Origin: Rhodovulum sp. P5
Lineage (GTDB): Bacteria; Pseudomonadota; Alphaproteobacteria; Rhodobacterales; Rhodobacteraceae
Assembly (NCBI RefSeq): GCF_002079305.1
Contig: NZ_CP015041.1
Location: forward strand, 1-64,000
DNA: 64,000 nucleotides
Reading direction: 5' to 3'
The position numbers and the translations under genes are program-made. The notes under the pieces are model-generated. The model ran no database searches and was not told the DNA's origin. It saw only the letters and a program-made list of their open reading frames with translations. Positions 18,401 to 25,516 of the stretch are shown here, in pieces. Every line of letters begins with the position of its first letter. The stretch's first letter is position 1.

Positions 18401-18615
18401 GCCGTGGCCAACGGGTAGGTGATCTGGTTCTCGACGACCTGCGGCGCCTGTCCCGGATAGGGCGTGCGGATGATGACCTGCACATCCGACAGGTCGGGGA
18501 TCGCGTCCACCGGGGTTTCCCGGACCGCCCAGATACCGGCAGCCCCCACCATGAAGGCCAGCACGAGGATGACGAACCGGTTCGCGATGGAGGCGCGGAT
18601 GATGGCCTGGATCAT
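15436..18615 (-). CDS. cusA: CusA heavy-metal RND efflux transporter
   Basis: A 1059-residue HME-class RND permease that starts in a 4-bp overlap with cusB. Twelve membrane helices are arranged in two halves. Transmembrane segment 4 carries D405 and E412 (GAMVDAAIVMIEAM), the proton-relay acids of CusA. The copper-binding methionine triad is also present: M566 (LYMPS), M616 (LTMIE) and M665 (IDMLATGIK) sit exactly 7 residues before E. coli CusA M573, M623 and M672. This identifies Cu(I)/Ag(I) as substrate rather than Zn/Co. It pumps copper from periplasm or cytoplasm outward together with CusB. No CusC outer-membrane gene is visible nearby, so it probably recruits a TolC-like protein encoded elsewhere. 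Confidence 0.94.
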   Translation of the reverse strand: MIQAIIRASIANRFVILVLAFMVGAAGIWAVRETPVDAIPDLSDVQVIIRTPYPGQAPQVVENQITYPLATAMLAVPGAKDVRGFSFFGDSFVYVVFEDGTDLYWARSRVLEYLGQITGSLPDGVLPQLGPDATGVGWIYQYALIDRTGQHDLAQLRTLQDWFLKYELQAVEGVSEVATIGGMVKQYQVVVDPNKLRAYDITLAQLRNAIQAANRETGGSVIEMGEAEFMVRSAGYVDSIEDLAKAPLMVNDRGAALTLGDVADIRLGPEMRRGVGEFGGEGDAAGGVVILRWGGNALATIKAVEARIEELRPNLPDGVELVTTYDRSGVIERAIDNLKKKLTEEFIVVVLVCAAFLLHLRSSLVILLSLPLGILAAFILMKAQGVNANIMSLGGIAIAIGAMVDAAIVMIEAMHRRLEKERLTPENRWRIVQDCASEVGPALFYSLAIITVSFLPVFVLENQEGRLFQPLAFTKTYAMAAAAILSITLVPVLMGYFVRGRILPERKNPLNRVVIWMYRPFLDAAVAWPWATTLLAAALVASMWWPLQRIGSEFMPELNEGDFLYMPSLYPGVSIGKAREVLQQSDRLIATIPEVATVHGKLGRADTATDPAPLTMIETTIQLKPEAEWRPGMTMDGIRNELDRVVQIPGVTNVWIQPIKNRIDMLATGIKTPVGVKITGADLTVIEEIGLAVERAVRDIEGTASAYAERPVGGRFIEIDVNREAAARYMMSVREVQDVVQTAIGGMQVSESVEGLERFPINLRYPQGWRDSPERLRDLPVVTPSGAHVPLASLAEIRIVDGPGMIRSENARRTGFVFIDIAGRDLGSYVAEARARVSEAVTLPPGYALSWSGQYEYIERMQDRLMVVAPATLLIITLMLFMAFNRVIEVGIILAALPVALAGGVWFVWYLAFDLSVAVLVGFIALAGVAVETAIVMLLYLNIAWEKRRKLAQSERRKLTKTDIEEAVFDGAVLRVRPKVMTVATIFAGLIPIMYGTGTGSEIMQRIAAPMVGGMVTATLLTLFVIPSIFVIWKRLALNRVNREIATASPPVPGALPAE

Positions 18616-20804
18616 TGCGTGGCCCCCGGGCTTGCGGCGACACCGACGAGCGTCATCGAGAAATCGGGGTTCTGGTGCAGCAGCAGCGTCAGGTCGGTGC
18701 CGACGGGCAGGTCAGCCGGGTCCAGCGTTTCCGCCAGCGCGAAATCCATCGTCATGCCGGGCATGCCGATCTCGGTCATCGGCCCATGGGTGACATTGGC
18801 CAGGCGCGCCCCGGCATCGATGCTGTTGATCCGCCCCGACACCTCCATGGGCGGTGTGACCGGCTCGGCCGCGGCCAGAACCATGGTCATCCCGTCCGGC
18901 CGCGCGAATGTCAGCGTGACTTCGACGCCGATGGGCAGCGACGCGGCTTGGACTGAAGCGTCAAGCGGAAACTCCATGGTCATGCCCGGCATCCCGATCT
19001 CGACCATCGGCCCATGTGTCACGGTCGCACTGCCCGCCTCTGCGTCGGCGGCCTCAATGGTGCCCGAGACGATGATCGGCGGGGCGGCCTCCGCGGCTGC
19101 GGCGGTGGGCTCCGGCGATGCTGGCGTGCGCCCCTCGGCACGGACGGCGACGATGGTGAACATCCCGGCCTCGTCCCTGGCCAGATCGAACGCCAAGGGC
19201 GCGTCCAGCGGAACGGTGGCAAGGTCCACCCCGTCCACGGGTAGGTCCATCTGCATCGCGGGCCAGCCCAGCTCCGGGATCGGATCGTGGCTCAGCGTCA
19301 GCTTGCCATCGGCCGTGACGGCAAGCACGGTGCCGGTTCCGGTCGCGGCAATCCCGTCATCAGGCCGCAGGTCGACCAGGCCAAGCAGCCCGTCTGCGCC
19401 ACGCACGGCCGCAAAGGCGACGGCCTCGCCCGCGCGTAACCGGTCCAGCGCTACGTCGGCCCGCACGGGAAAGTCGGACGTCATTTTCGGCCAATCCAGA
19501 CTGGCGAGGGCGTCGTGCCGGATCGTCGCGACGCGGGTATCGCGGTCGAGCGCCACCAGAACACCGATGCCCCGCGCCGGTTCCGTATCGGTCGGCGCCA
19601 TCCGCATGAACCCGGCGTTGAGCGCGCTTTCGCTGTCGATCAGGAACTGGGCCGAGGCGACAACCTCCTCCCCCGGCGCGAGCCCCTGCAATATTTCCGT
19701 GCGGCCACCGGTCCCGAAACTGTCGCGCAGGCCGGTCGTGACCAGCCGCGGCCGAAACGTGCCGGCGCCAGTCTTGAGGATCACCCGTTCCGCGGCACCG
19801 GTCCGGATGACGGCTTCGGACGGGACGGTGATCGCTTGCCGGCGCAGATCCGGCAGCAGGCTCACCGTACCGAACATGCCGGGACGCAGCAGGCCCTCGG
19901 CATTGTCGAAACGCAGCCGAACGGGCAGCGTCCGCGTCTCGGGATCAAGTTCGGGATAGATGTAGTCGACCTCGCCTTCGAACGTGCGCCCCGGAAGGTG
20001 CTCGAACCGGGCGACCGCGCGCATCTGCCCGGACAGTCGCCCGATGTCGCGCTCGAAGACGTCCGCGATCAGCCAGACGCTGCTCAGGTCAGCGACGGAG
20101 AAGGCCAGCGTACCGGGCTGCAAATACATGCCATCCGCCGCGTTCAGCGCGACAACGACACCCCCCTGGGGGGCTTCGATCCGGATGTTCCGGGCGAGTG
20201 TGCCGTTGGCCTCGATCTCCGCGATCTGGCGGTCGGACATGCCGTGGCTGCGCAGCTTGTTACGCGCCGCATCGAGGATAACCGGATCACCGTCTTCAAC
20301 GGATCGCACGAGGTCTCCGGTTGCCGCGGCGACGAGGGGCGAAAAGAGGTCGAAAAGGACCTGACCTTTCTCGACGCGGTCGCCAAGTGCGCGGACCTCC
20401 AGCCGTTCGATCCAACCCTCGACCCGCGTATGCACATGGCTGGTCGCGTACTCGTCGTAGCCGACGAAGCCCACGGTCTCGATCCGCGGCTCGATCTCGG
20501 TCATTCGGGCAATCGCCGTACGCACGCCGATGGCGTTGATTTCCGCGGCGGACAAAGTGACTTCGGCCGGATCGCCCGCGGGCTCCTGCCCGGCATAGAC
20601 CGGGATCAGGTCCATCCCCATCGGCGATTTTCCCGGCCCGTCCCGCCGGAAATTCGGATCCATCGGCGCGACCCAGTAGAGGATCTCTGCCCCTTCAGCC
20701 TCCCCCGGACCGCCGGGGTTCAGGTAAAGCCGTTCAATCCATATTCCACCGGCAATGCCGGCTGCACATGCAATAATGGTGAGCGCTGCATATCGTCCGC
20801 GCAT
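18612..20804 (-). CDS. cusB: CusB periplasmic adaptor with four C-terminal CusF-like domains
   Basis: This 730-residue membrane-fusion protein starts at an ATG preceded by AGGAGG. It has an N-terminal anchor helix and a heavy-metal-binding motif (YWVAPMDPN to PMGMDLIPVY, residues 43-70). The CusB barrel/lipoyl/hairpin core spans about residues 80-400. The remaining 330 residues form four consecutive CusF-like units (about 411-479, 490-556, 577-647, 652-723). Unit ligands are H430/W438/M441 (second Met replaced by Ser), H506/W514/M517/M519, H597/M605/M608/M610 and H673/M681/M684/M686. In units 3 and 4 Met replaces the capping Trp. Many CusB homologues have none or one such domain, so four is unusual. 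Overlap with cusA indicates coupled translation. Confidence 0.92.
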   Translation of the reverse strand: MRGRYAALTIIACAAGIAGGIWIERLYLNPGGPGEAEGAEILYWVAPMDPNFRRDGPGKSPMGMDLIPVYAGQEPAGDPAEVTLSAAEINAIGVRTAIARMTEIEPRIETVGFVGYDEYATSHVHTRVEGWIERLEVRALGDRVEKGQVLFDLFSPLVAAATGDLVRSVEDGDPVILDAARNKLRSHGMSDRQIAEIEANGTLARNIRIEAPQGGVVVALNAADGMYLQPGTLAFSVADLSSVWLIADVFERDIGRLSGQMRAVARFEHLPGRTFEGEVDYIYPELDPETRTLPVRLRFDNAEGLLRPGMFGTVSLLPDLRRQAITVPSEAVIRTGAAERVILKTGAGTFRPRLVTTGLRDSFGTGGRTEILQGLAPGEEVVASAQFLIDSESALNAGFMRMAPTDTEPARGIGVLVALDRDTRVATIRHDALASLDWPKMTSDFPVRADVALDRLRAGEAVAFAAVRGADGLLGLVDLRPDDGIAATGTGTVLAVTADGKLTLSHDPIPELGWPAMQMDLPVDGVDLATVPLDAPLAFDLARDEAGMFTIVAVRAEGRTPASPEPTAAAAEAAPPIIVSGTIEAADAEAGSATVTHGPMVEIGMPGMTMEFPLDASVQAASLPIGVEVTLTFARPDGMTMVLAAAEPVTPPMEVSGRINSIDAGARLANVTHGPMTEIGMPGMTMDFALAETLDPADLPVGTDLTLLLHQNPDFSMTLVGVAASPGATQ

Positions 20805-20892
20805 CGAAACCTCCTGTCAGACCGGCAAGAAGAGACCGGTCGCCAATACCCCGAACCGACCGGGCCATCAGGTCCAGCCGGGAAGCGGAATG

Positions 20893-21279
20893 TCAGGAGA
20901 GCCGGGGAGGTCGTTCGGGAAGGCCCGCTGTATAAATGTCCGGGCATCGGTCTTCGGAGGTGTCCGGGTCAGTTGGCCTTGGAAGCACGACGAACTGTGG
21001 CCAGCCGGTTTGCGGGAAATACCCCACACAGCACGCCATCATGCCACAACTCTTGACCGTCCCTGCGCCGTGAACGCAGCCGCCCACCATGTCGACTGCG
21101 GCGTCGTGAACTGTCCTGGCATGACCGATGTGGCCACTCATTGGCACTACGGTTTCATCCATCTGCATGACATGGGAGCCAGCGCCGGAAGACGAGCTAC
21201 CCGCCCCGAAAGCAAGGCATACACACGCAGCGATCACCAACAGGCGTTGCGTCAGATATGGCAGGGAGCGCCCAAGCAT
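20893..21279 (-). CDS. Small exported Cys/His/Met-rich protein at head of cus operon
   Basis: The ATG at 21279 gives 128 residues with a signal-like N-terminus (QRLLVIAACVCLAFGAGSS). The mature part has clustered potential metal ligands: HVMQMDE, MSGHIGHARTVHDA, GGCVHGAG, SCGMMACCVGYF. It lies 88 bp upstream of cusB on the same strand. Position and composition suggest a periplasmic copper-binding or sensing protein, possibly one whose translation tunes the operon. No clear Shine-Dalgarno sequence precedes the ATG. I do not recognise a named family with certainty. Confidence 0.6.
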   Translation of the reverse strand: MLGRSLPYLTQRLLVIAACVCLAFGAGSSSSGAGSHVMQMDETVVPMSGHIGHARTVHDAAVDMVGGCVHGAGTVKSCGMMACCVGYFPQTGWPQFVVLPRPTDPDTSEDRCPDIYTAGLPERPPRLS

Positions 21280-21737
21280 GGGTCAAGTTTTGCCTTTGCC
21301 CGATCCCGCGGCAACCAACATTTTTGCGAGCATGTACCGACCTCGTCCTTCAACCTGCGGCTAGGCACCCAGTTTGCACTGATCGGTTCCTGCGCTTCGA
21401 AGACATCGGTGTGTGCGCAGCAAAAAGGCATTGAGGATTGAGCGCAGCTGTGTTGAGCGTCAGCTCTTGAGCAATGGCCGATGAAAATTCGCACCTGCAG
21501 CAGAGCGGGAGCTGCGTCCGGCACATATGTCTCAAATGGGCTGGCCAACGACATCTGATGGTTTGTGTCAGGTATTCGCAATACCCGCGATGCGCGGTGC
21601 GCCGGATGCCCGGCTTCGCAGGCGCAGCGAATGGCTGAAATGACGGGCCGCGCCGCGGCAGCGGCCTGAAGAGTTGAAAGGCAGCTGTGGGCCGGCTATG
21701 CAAGCAGCGTCGCGTCTTGGGAACTTTGGAAAATCCA
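21280..21737. other. 458-bp non-coding region upstream of the copper operon
   Basis: Several open frames cross this region on both strands but none has a plausible start plus the codon bias of neighbouring genes. It should contain the promoter of the copper operon. I could not identify a convincing CueR-type palindrome. It may be a dispersed repeat. Confidence 0.45.
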
Positions 21738-22532
21738 TCACTGAACAGACATCGGTTGCAGCATTTCGTCGGTGTCAAGGTTGAGCGCGCTGCGCCAGAG
21801 TGGAGACTTGAACACATGGCATACATGCTTGCCGGCGCTTTCCTCGCGGGTCTCAATCAGCAATCCCGCCCATTCGAGCGGCTGCAACACGCAAGATGAG
21901 AACGCGGCCATCTCTCGCCACCCCGCGGTGTGCCAATCCTGTGTCTCACCGTAGAACGTTTCGAACAAGGCAGCCTCGGTCGTGCCATGGTCGGCCTCTA
22001 CGTTGATCACGTTCATCCAGACATCCCACTTTCCGAAGGGACGGTTGTCGAAGCGCGCATAGGAAGCGTGATCGATCTGGAACAAAAAATAGGGGATCAG
22101 TTCGGCAAACAATTGGCCAGGGGCTTGCGCCAGCTCTGCGCCACGCTTGGTCAGTTGAAACGCGCCCTTTCGGTGACGCCCAAGGCGCAGCGATATTAGC
22201 AGGAAATGCAGAACCTCGAGCGGGGGAAACTCATACTCGTTGATCAACTTGTTGTAGCGGAACATCTCCTCAGCGCTTTTCCCCGGCCAGTCGAAGTGCT
22301 CAACGGCCCAATGGACGAAAACGCGCTTGAAGGCCTTGGTTTTGGTTAGACCGATTGATCCGTGCTCCTGAGCATATTGCAGGGTCAGGAGAGCGCCCCG
22401 AAGCAGCGGAGAATGCGCGAGGTCGGGATGGTCATCGGCGAGAGCGCGGAATTCGATCATGTCAGGATGCTGCCACAGACCGTGGCGAGGTTCCATGATG
22501 TCCGCGTTGTCAGCCTTCATCCGATCCGGCAT
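21738..22532 (-). CDS. Hypothetical cytosolic protein
   Basis: From ATG 22532 the protein has 264 residues; an ATG at 22589 is possible but adds an unlikely leader. The middle contains WAVEHFDWPGKSAEEMFRYN and ELIPYFLFQIDHASYARFDN, and the C-terminus has WREMAAFSSCVLQPLEWAGL. It is helix-rich with many aromatic residues and no membrane segment or signal. The segment KRGAELAQAPGQLFAEL resembles winged-helix linker regions, but this is not proof. It sits in the accessory region just downstream of a toxin-antitoxin pair. Family and role are unknown. Confidence 0.62.
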   Translation of the reverse strand: MPDRMKADNADIMEPRHGLWQHPDMIEFRALADDHPDLAHSPLLRGALLTLQYAQEHGSIGLTKTKAFKRVFVHWAVEHFDWPGKSAEEMFRYNKLINEYEFPPLEVLHFLLISLRLGRHRKGAFQLTKRGAELAQAPGQLFAELIPYFLFQIDHASYARFDNRPFGKWDVWMNVINVEADHGTTEAALFETFYGETQDWHTAGWREMAAFSSCVLQPLEWAGLLIETREESAGKHVCHVFKSPLWRSALNLDTDEMLQPMSVQ

Positions 22533-22614
22533 CGTGCAAATGCCGCGAAAATCCGGACTCGCGGGCCGCACTGCGGCGATGCAGGACAAGGGTCAATGGC
22601 CGGAATGGGCCGAA

Positions 22615-22959
22615 CTACTCCGTCAGATCGTCCAGCGTGACGTCGAGGGCGCCCGCGAGGGCACGCAAGCTGGCGACCGAACCCTGTTTCCGGCCCGTTT
22701 CGATCTCGGCCACGGTGACGCGATTGACCCCTGCTTTCTCGGCTAGCATGGCTTGGGTCAGGCCACGCAGATCCCGGTAAACGCGGAGAGGATTTTCACC
22801 GTCCAGCAGCCGGTTCGCGTAGTCAGCGGGAATCAGTTCATCCGCCCCTTCGGCCAAGGCCCCCTTTGCCCGACCGTAGTTCTGGAGATCGGCGAGGTCC
22901 TCGGCCGCGGCCCGCAGGCGGTCATATTCCTCGCGCGGGATCGTCACCATCTCGTTCAT
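22615..22959 (-). CDS. XRE-family antitoxin
   Basis: This 114-residue protein pairs with the toxin gene ending 11 bp upstream. Residues about 60-110 form a helix-turn-helix: LTQAMLAEKAGVNRVTVAEI then ETGRKQGSVASLRALAGALD, the classic Cro/C1 pattern. The N-terminal half (VTIPREEYDRLRAAAEDLAD) is a charged helix that probably wraps the toxin. The order toxin first, antitoxin second, resembles HigBA-type loci. It would neutralise the toxin and repress the operon at the palindrome just upstream of the toxin start. Confidence 0.88.
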   Translation of the reverse strand: MNEMVTIPREEYDRLRAAAEDLADLQNYGRAKGALAEGADELIPADYANRLLDGENPLRVYRDLRGLTQAMLAEKAGVNRVTVAEIETGRKQGSVASLRALAGALDVTLDDLTE

Positions 22960-22970
22960 GTCAGTCCCTT

Positions 22971-23222
22971 TCAGTCATAAACGCCACCACGTGGGCCAAT
23001 ATCGAGAACCGCCAAGACATTGCCCTGGTCATCCATGATCACGCGCCAGTCCCCGACCCGCAGCCGGATCCCCTCTCGCCCCTTGAGGGACCTCACGTTG
23101 TTGCTCTGTGAGGCCGGGTCCCTCGCATAGGCCTCGATCTTGGATCGGATCAGCGTGGCCGTGTTGGCGGGCATCCGGCGCAAAGCCCGGATCGCGGCCT
23201 TCGTGTAGCTGATCTGCTTCAT
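22971..23222 (-). CDS. RelE/ParE-family toxin
   Basis: This 83-residue RelE-fold toxin reads KQISYTKAAIRALRRMPANT at the start, then LKGREGIRLRVGDWRVIMDD with the conserved R-x-R-x-G-[DN]-[WY]-R-[AV] strand, and ends GNVLAVLDIGPRGGVY. These match RelE-family mRNA interferases, which cleave mRNA in the ribosome. ParE-type gyrase poisons share the fold, so the exact target is not certain. It is followed by its XRE antitoxin and preceded by a palindromic operator. Confidence 0.88.
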   Translation of the reverse strand: MKQISYTKAAIRALRRMPANTATLIRSKIEAYARDPASQSNNVRSLKGREGIRLRVGDWRVIMDDQGNVLAVLDIGPRGGVYD

Positions 23223-23224
23223 GT

Positions 23225-23241
23225 TGTAGCTATAGGCTACA
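23225..23241. promoter_or_regulatory. Palindrome TGTAGC-N5-GCTACA upstream of toxin-antitoxin operon
   Basis: A perfect 6-bp inverted repeat lies 2-18 bases upstream of the toxin ATG, overlapping the expected ribosome-binding/promoter zone. It is the likely autoregulatory operator for the XRE antitoxin. Confidence 0.6.
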
Positions 23242-23312
23242 TGTGGCGCTGCGTCAAGCGTAATGTCGCCCTGGGCGACAAGCGCGGCTAGCTTGCGCCG
23301 GCCGCGTTTGCC

Positions 23313-23450
23313 TCAGAGGTCGATCCCCTCCGAGAGCGACAAAGCACTTCGATGTCGACGCCGAGGTAGCGCACGGTGCTGTCCATCTTCGTATGGCCCA
23401 GCAGAAGTTGGACCGCGCGCAGGTTGGTGGCTTCGTTCCGCCCTGCTGGG
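23313..23450 (-). pseudogene. Tyrosine recombinase, C-terminal fragment
   Basis: The frame reads RNEATNLRAVQLLLGHTKMD then STVRYLGVDIE, the box II region of phage-type integrases with the catalytic H-x-x-[KR] and the Tyr nucleophile in RYLG. After VDIE a single missing base shifts the frame. Reading in the shifted frame gives ALSLSEGIDL and a stop at 23313, the expected integrase C-terminus. The 5' end is cut exactly at the inverted repeat of the adjacent IS. It complements the N-terminal fragment at 12832-13131. Confidence 0.82.
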
Positions 23451-24577
23451 CTCTGTTGCACAAAGCCGCTGACGACGGAGCTACCCCTTTCCCCGGACAC
23501 AGTGAGGATGTGAATGCCACCGGTCCGAATGTACATCCGAACCCCACGGCCTCGGTCACGGGTATGCCGAGCGAGGTGAAGCCGTTCATGACGGCGACAC
23601 GGGTCTGAAGCTCGGCGACTTGGCGGTCGGGCTCCCGCGCCATCAGGCGTTGGCCCAACAGCTTCATGCAGTGCATCTTGGTTTCGGCCCGACTTCGGCG
23701 ATGGTAGCCGCTCCACTTCCGCCAGATTTTCCGGCCCAGGCGTTTCGATGCGCGCAGCGCCTCGTTGCGGGCAATAGCACCCGCGCTGTCGGGCTTCCAG
23801 AACTTGGCATTCTTGCGGGGCGGGATGACGGCATAGGCCCCGCGGTCGGCGATGGCGTCGTGACACTTGCGCGTATCGTAGGCGCCGTCTGCAGTGACGC
23901 TGCCGATCTCCCGATCGGGCGGGATCTGGTCGAGCAATTCAGGCAATGAGGAGGATCAGGAAACGATCCGGGGGATCGTTTCCCCGACGAATGGGGGCGT
24001 CGCCGATATCGCTGCTGGTGAACTCCACCGCCCGGATTTCCAGTGTTTTTTCATCGATCCCGAGGTGAACCTTGCGCCAGATGCGGCGTTTGGCGCCGCC
24101 ATGCTTGCGCGCATTCCACTCGCCTTCACCCTCGACCTTGATGCCGGTGCTGTCGATCAGCAGGTGCAGCGGTCCCTCCGACCCCCGATACGGAATGTTC
24201 ACGTTCAGGGTCTTCTGGCGGCGTGACAGCGTACTGAAACCCGGGACCGACCAGTCCAACCCGCTCAACTGCAGAAGGCTTTCGACAACGCCCGTCGTCT
24301 GCCGGAGCGCCATGCCAAACAACACTTTCATCGTCAGGCAGGTCTGGATGGCGGCGTCACTGTAAGTGGGCTGTCGGCCCCGCTTGCCGGTCGGCCTAGC
24401 CTCCCACGTCATCGCTGGGTCGAACCAGATCGTCAGCGAGCCCCGGCGCTTGAGCGCTTCGTTATAGGCCCGCCAGTTCTTGATCTTGTAGGTCGGGGTA
24501 GATGGTCTGCTCATGCGCCCCAGCTATCACGCTGGATTCACGAGGTGAATCCCTCACGGGCTTTGTGCAACAGAGCC
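23451..24577 (-). mobile_element. IS5-family (IS903-like) insertion sequence with broken transposase
   Basis: The 1127-bp element has perfect 19-bp inverted repeats (GGCTCTGTTGCACAAAGCC). Its left edge cuts an integrase gene. The right flank is unrelated sequence and there is no 9-bp target duplication, which points to deletion or recombination at the element rather than simple insertion. The end sequence resembles those of IS903-type elements. Confidence 0.85.
23959..23983. repeat. Palindrome inserted in transposase gene
   Basis: GGAAACGATCC and GGATCGTTTCC form a perfect 11-bp stem around GGG. It lies exactly at the transposase frame break. It looks like a small REP-like or MITE-like palindromic unit. 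Confidence 0.65.
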
Positions 24578-24669
24578 GGTCAGAACCCAAAACCCCGGTG
24601 TTGAAGGTCCGCTTTCACGGGGCAACCTAAGTCGCGCTGCAACGCGGCGAATTCACACTTCCCGCCCTT

Positions 24670-25071
24670 TTACCTTTCTTCAAAAGGGTTGATCAGCTTC
24701 AGCCCACCGATCTCGCGGCCAGCCTGCATATCTTCGGTATAGAGCGAACGAGCGCCGGAGCTCAAAGCGGCCGAAACGATGAGGCAGTCGAAGGTCGCGT
24801 AGCCCGTCTGCCGCGCCACCTGCAACGCACCGTCGAAAATCTCCTCCGTCATGGGGACAACGTCGAGGAGATCGCGAAGCGTGCCGGTCAGCGCCGCGAT
24901 TTCGTCGATTTCGAGGCCCGCCTTGCGACGGGCAACATTTGTGAGCTCACCAAGGACCTGAACGCTGATCGTGCCGCCCCGGGCGACAAGTGTACGGGCG
25001 ATCTCGGCCTTCCTCCGATCCGGCGACAACAGGTAGAGCAGGACATTCGTGTCGAAGAACCTGTCAGTCAC
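24670..25071 (-). CDS. vapC: VapC-type PIN-domain toxin
   Basis: This 133-residue PIN protein has the four acidic positions of the family: D in RFFDTNVLLYLLS near the start, E in VQVLGELTNV, D in YATFDCLIVSAAL, and an acidic residue in LYTEDMQAGRE. VapC toxins are Mg-dependent RNases cutting tRNA or rRNA. The gene overlaps the AbrB-type antitoxin by 8 bp. The C-terminus INPFEER is typical. It is intact and presumably active. Confidence 0.9.
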   Translation of the reverse strand: MTDRFFDTNVLLYLLSPDRRKAEIARTLVARGGTISVQVLGELTNVARRKAGLEIDEIAALTGTLRDLLDVVPMTEEIFDGALQVARQTGYATFDCLIVSAALSSGARSLYTEDMQAGREIGGLKLINPFEER

Positions 25072-25297
25072 GCGCGTTGGCGTCTTCGCGATCGAACCGG
25101 AAATCTGCCGGCAGACGACCGGCGAAGGCCTTGAGGCGGTTCACCAGGTCTTCGCGGCCGGCTTTTCGCGCGATGCCAAAGGTTCGGGCGTCAGCAAGCT
25201 GAATCTCGATATCGTCGCCTTCCTTGAGGTCGAGCGCCTTGACCAGATCGGCGGGCAACCGCACGGCGAGCGAGTTCCCCCATTTGGAAACCTGCAT
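25064..25297 (-). CDS. vapB: AbrB/MazE-type antitoxin VapB
   Basis: This 77-residue protein starts after a strong AAGGAGG. Its N-terminus (MQVSKWGNSLAVRLPADLVK then LDLKEGDDIEI) is the swapped-hairpin AbrB/SpoVT DNA-binding domain. The C-terminal half (NRLKAFAGRLPADFRFDRED) is the flexible tail that covers the PIN toxin. It would repress its own promoter at the TACATGTA palindrome about 30 bp upstream and neutralise VapC. Confidence 0.9.
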   Translation of the reverse strand: MQVSKWGNSLAVRLPADLVKALDLKEGDDIEIQLADARTFGIARKAGREDLVNRLKAFAGRLPADFRFDREDANARD

Positions 25298-25322
25298 GGA
25301 AACCTCCTTGGATAAACGCGCT

Positions 25323-25336
25323 GATACATGTATATC
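25323..25336. promoter_or_regulatory. Palindromic operator candidate upstream of vapB
   Basis: A near-perfect palindrome centred on TACATGTA lies 28 bases upstream of the vapB start; on the minus strand it includes TATACAT, a plausible -10 element. This is the expected place for autorepression by VapB. Confidence 0.5.
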
Positions 25337-25359
25337 GTGTCGGCTTGCAAGGGCGTCAA

Positions 25360-25431
25360 CTGGCTTCTGCGGCGCCGAAGTCGAGAATGCGGTCGCAATC
25401 GTAACGCATCGATGCGGACAGCCAGATCGTC
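25360..25431 (-). pseudogene. PIN-domain toxin fragment
   Basis: On the minus strand WLSASMRYDCDRILDFGAAE closely resembles WLSATMDYYADRILDFGAAE of the intact PIN toxin at 46917-47324. The DNA is also similar over about 65 bp. No start or remaining domain is present, so this is a relic of another toxin-antitoxin locus, cut near the Tn3 terminus. Confidence 0.6.
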
Positions 25432-25516
25432 AGGCCGCGCGCGACCGTCACGCGCGCCTTGATCTCGGCATCGCCACCATCCTGCATCCGCGAATGCACA
25501 AGCTCGACGTATTCAG

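Larger units (their letters stand above)
23254..24514 (-). pseudogene. IS903-like transposase split by an inserted palindrome
   Basis: The N-terminal part (24514-23939) is a normal IS5/IS903-type transposase through LHLLIDSTGIKVEGEGEW, with the first catalytic Asp, up to SSDIGDAP. The C-terminal part resumes in another frame with PELLDQIPPD, the second Asp in ADGAYDTRKCH and the Glu in YHRRSRAETKMHC. Between them are 49 bases containing a perfect palindrome, replacing what I expect from family memory to be about two codons. The C-terminal frame has no stop before the inverted repeat and runs on to 23254. Both catalytic halves survive, but no single protein can be made without frameshifting. 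Confidence 0.82.

Noticed and set aside
16252..19959. A 1235-codon open frame on the + strand
   Set aside because: It is antisense to cusA and cusB, whose proteins are recognisable throughout. The frame is open only because of high GC and is rich in His, Arg, Asp and Gly without any domain.
21350..21856. Minus-strand frame of 168 codons upstream of the copper operon
   Set aside because: Composition (Cys, Arg, Pro, Gln) and lack of a ribosome-binding site suggest non-coding sequence; it also overlaps the well-supported gene ending at 21738.
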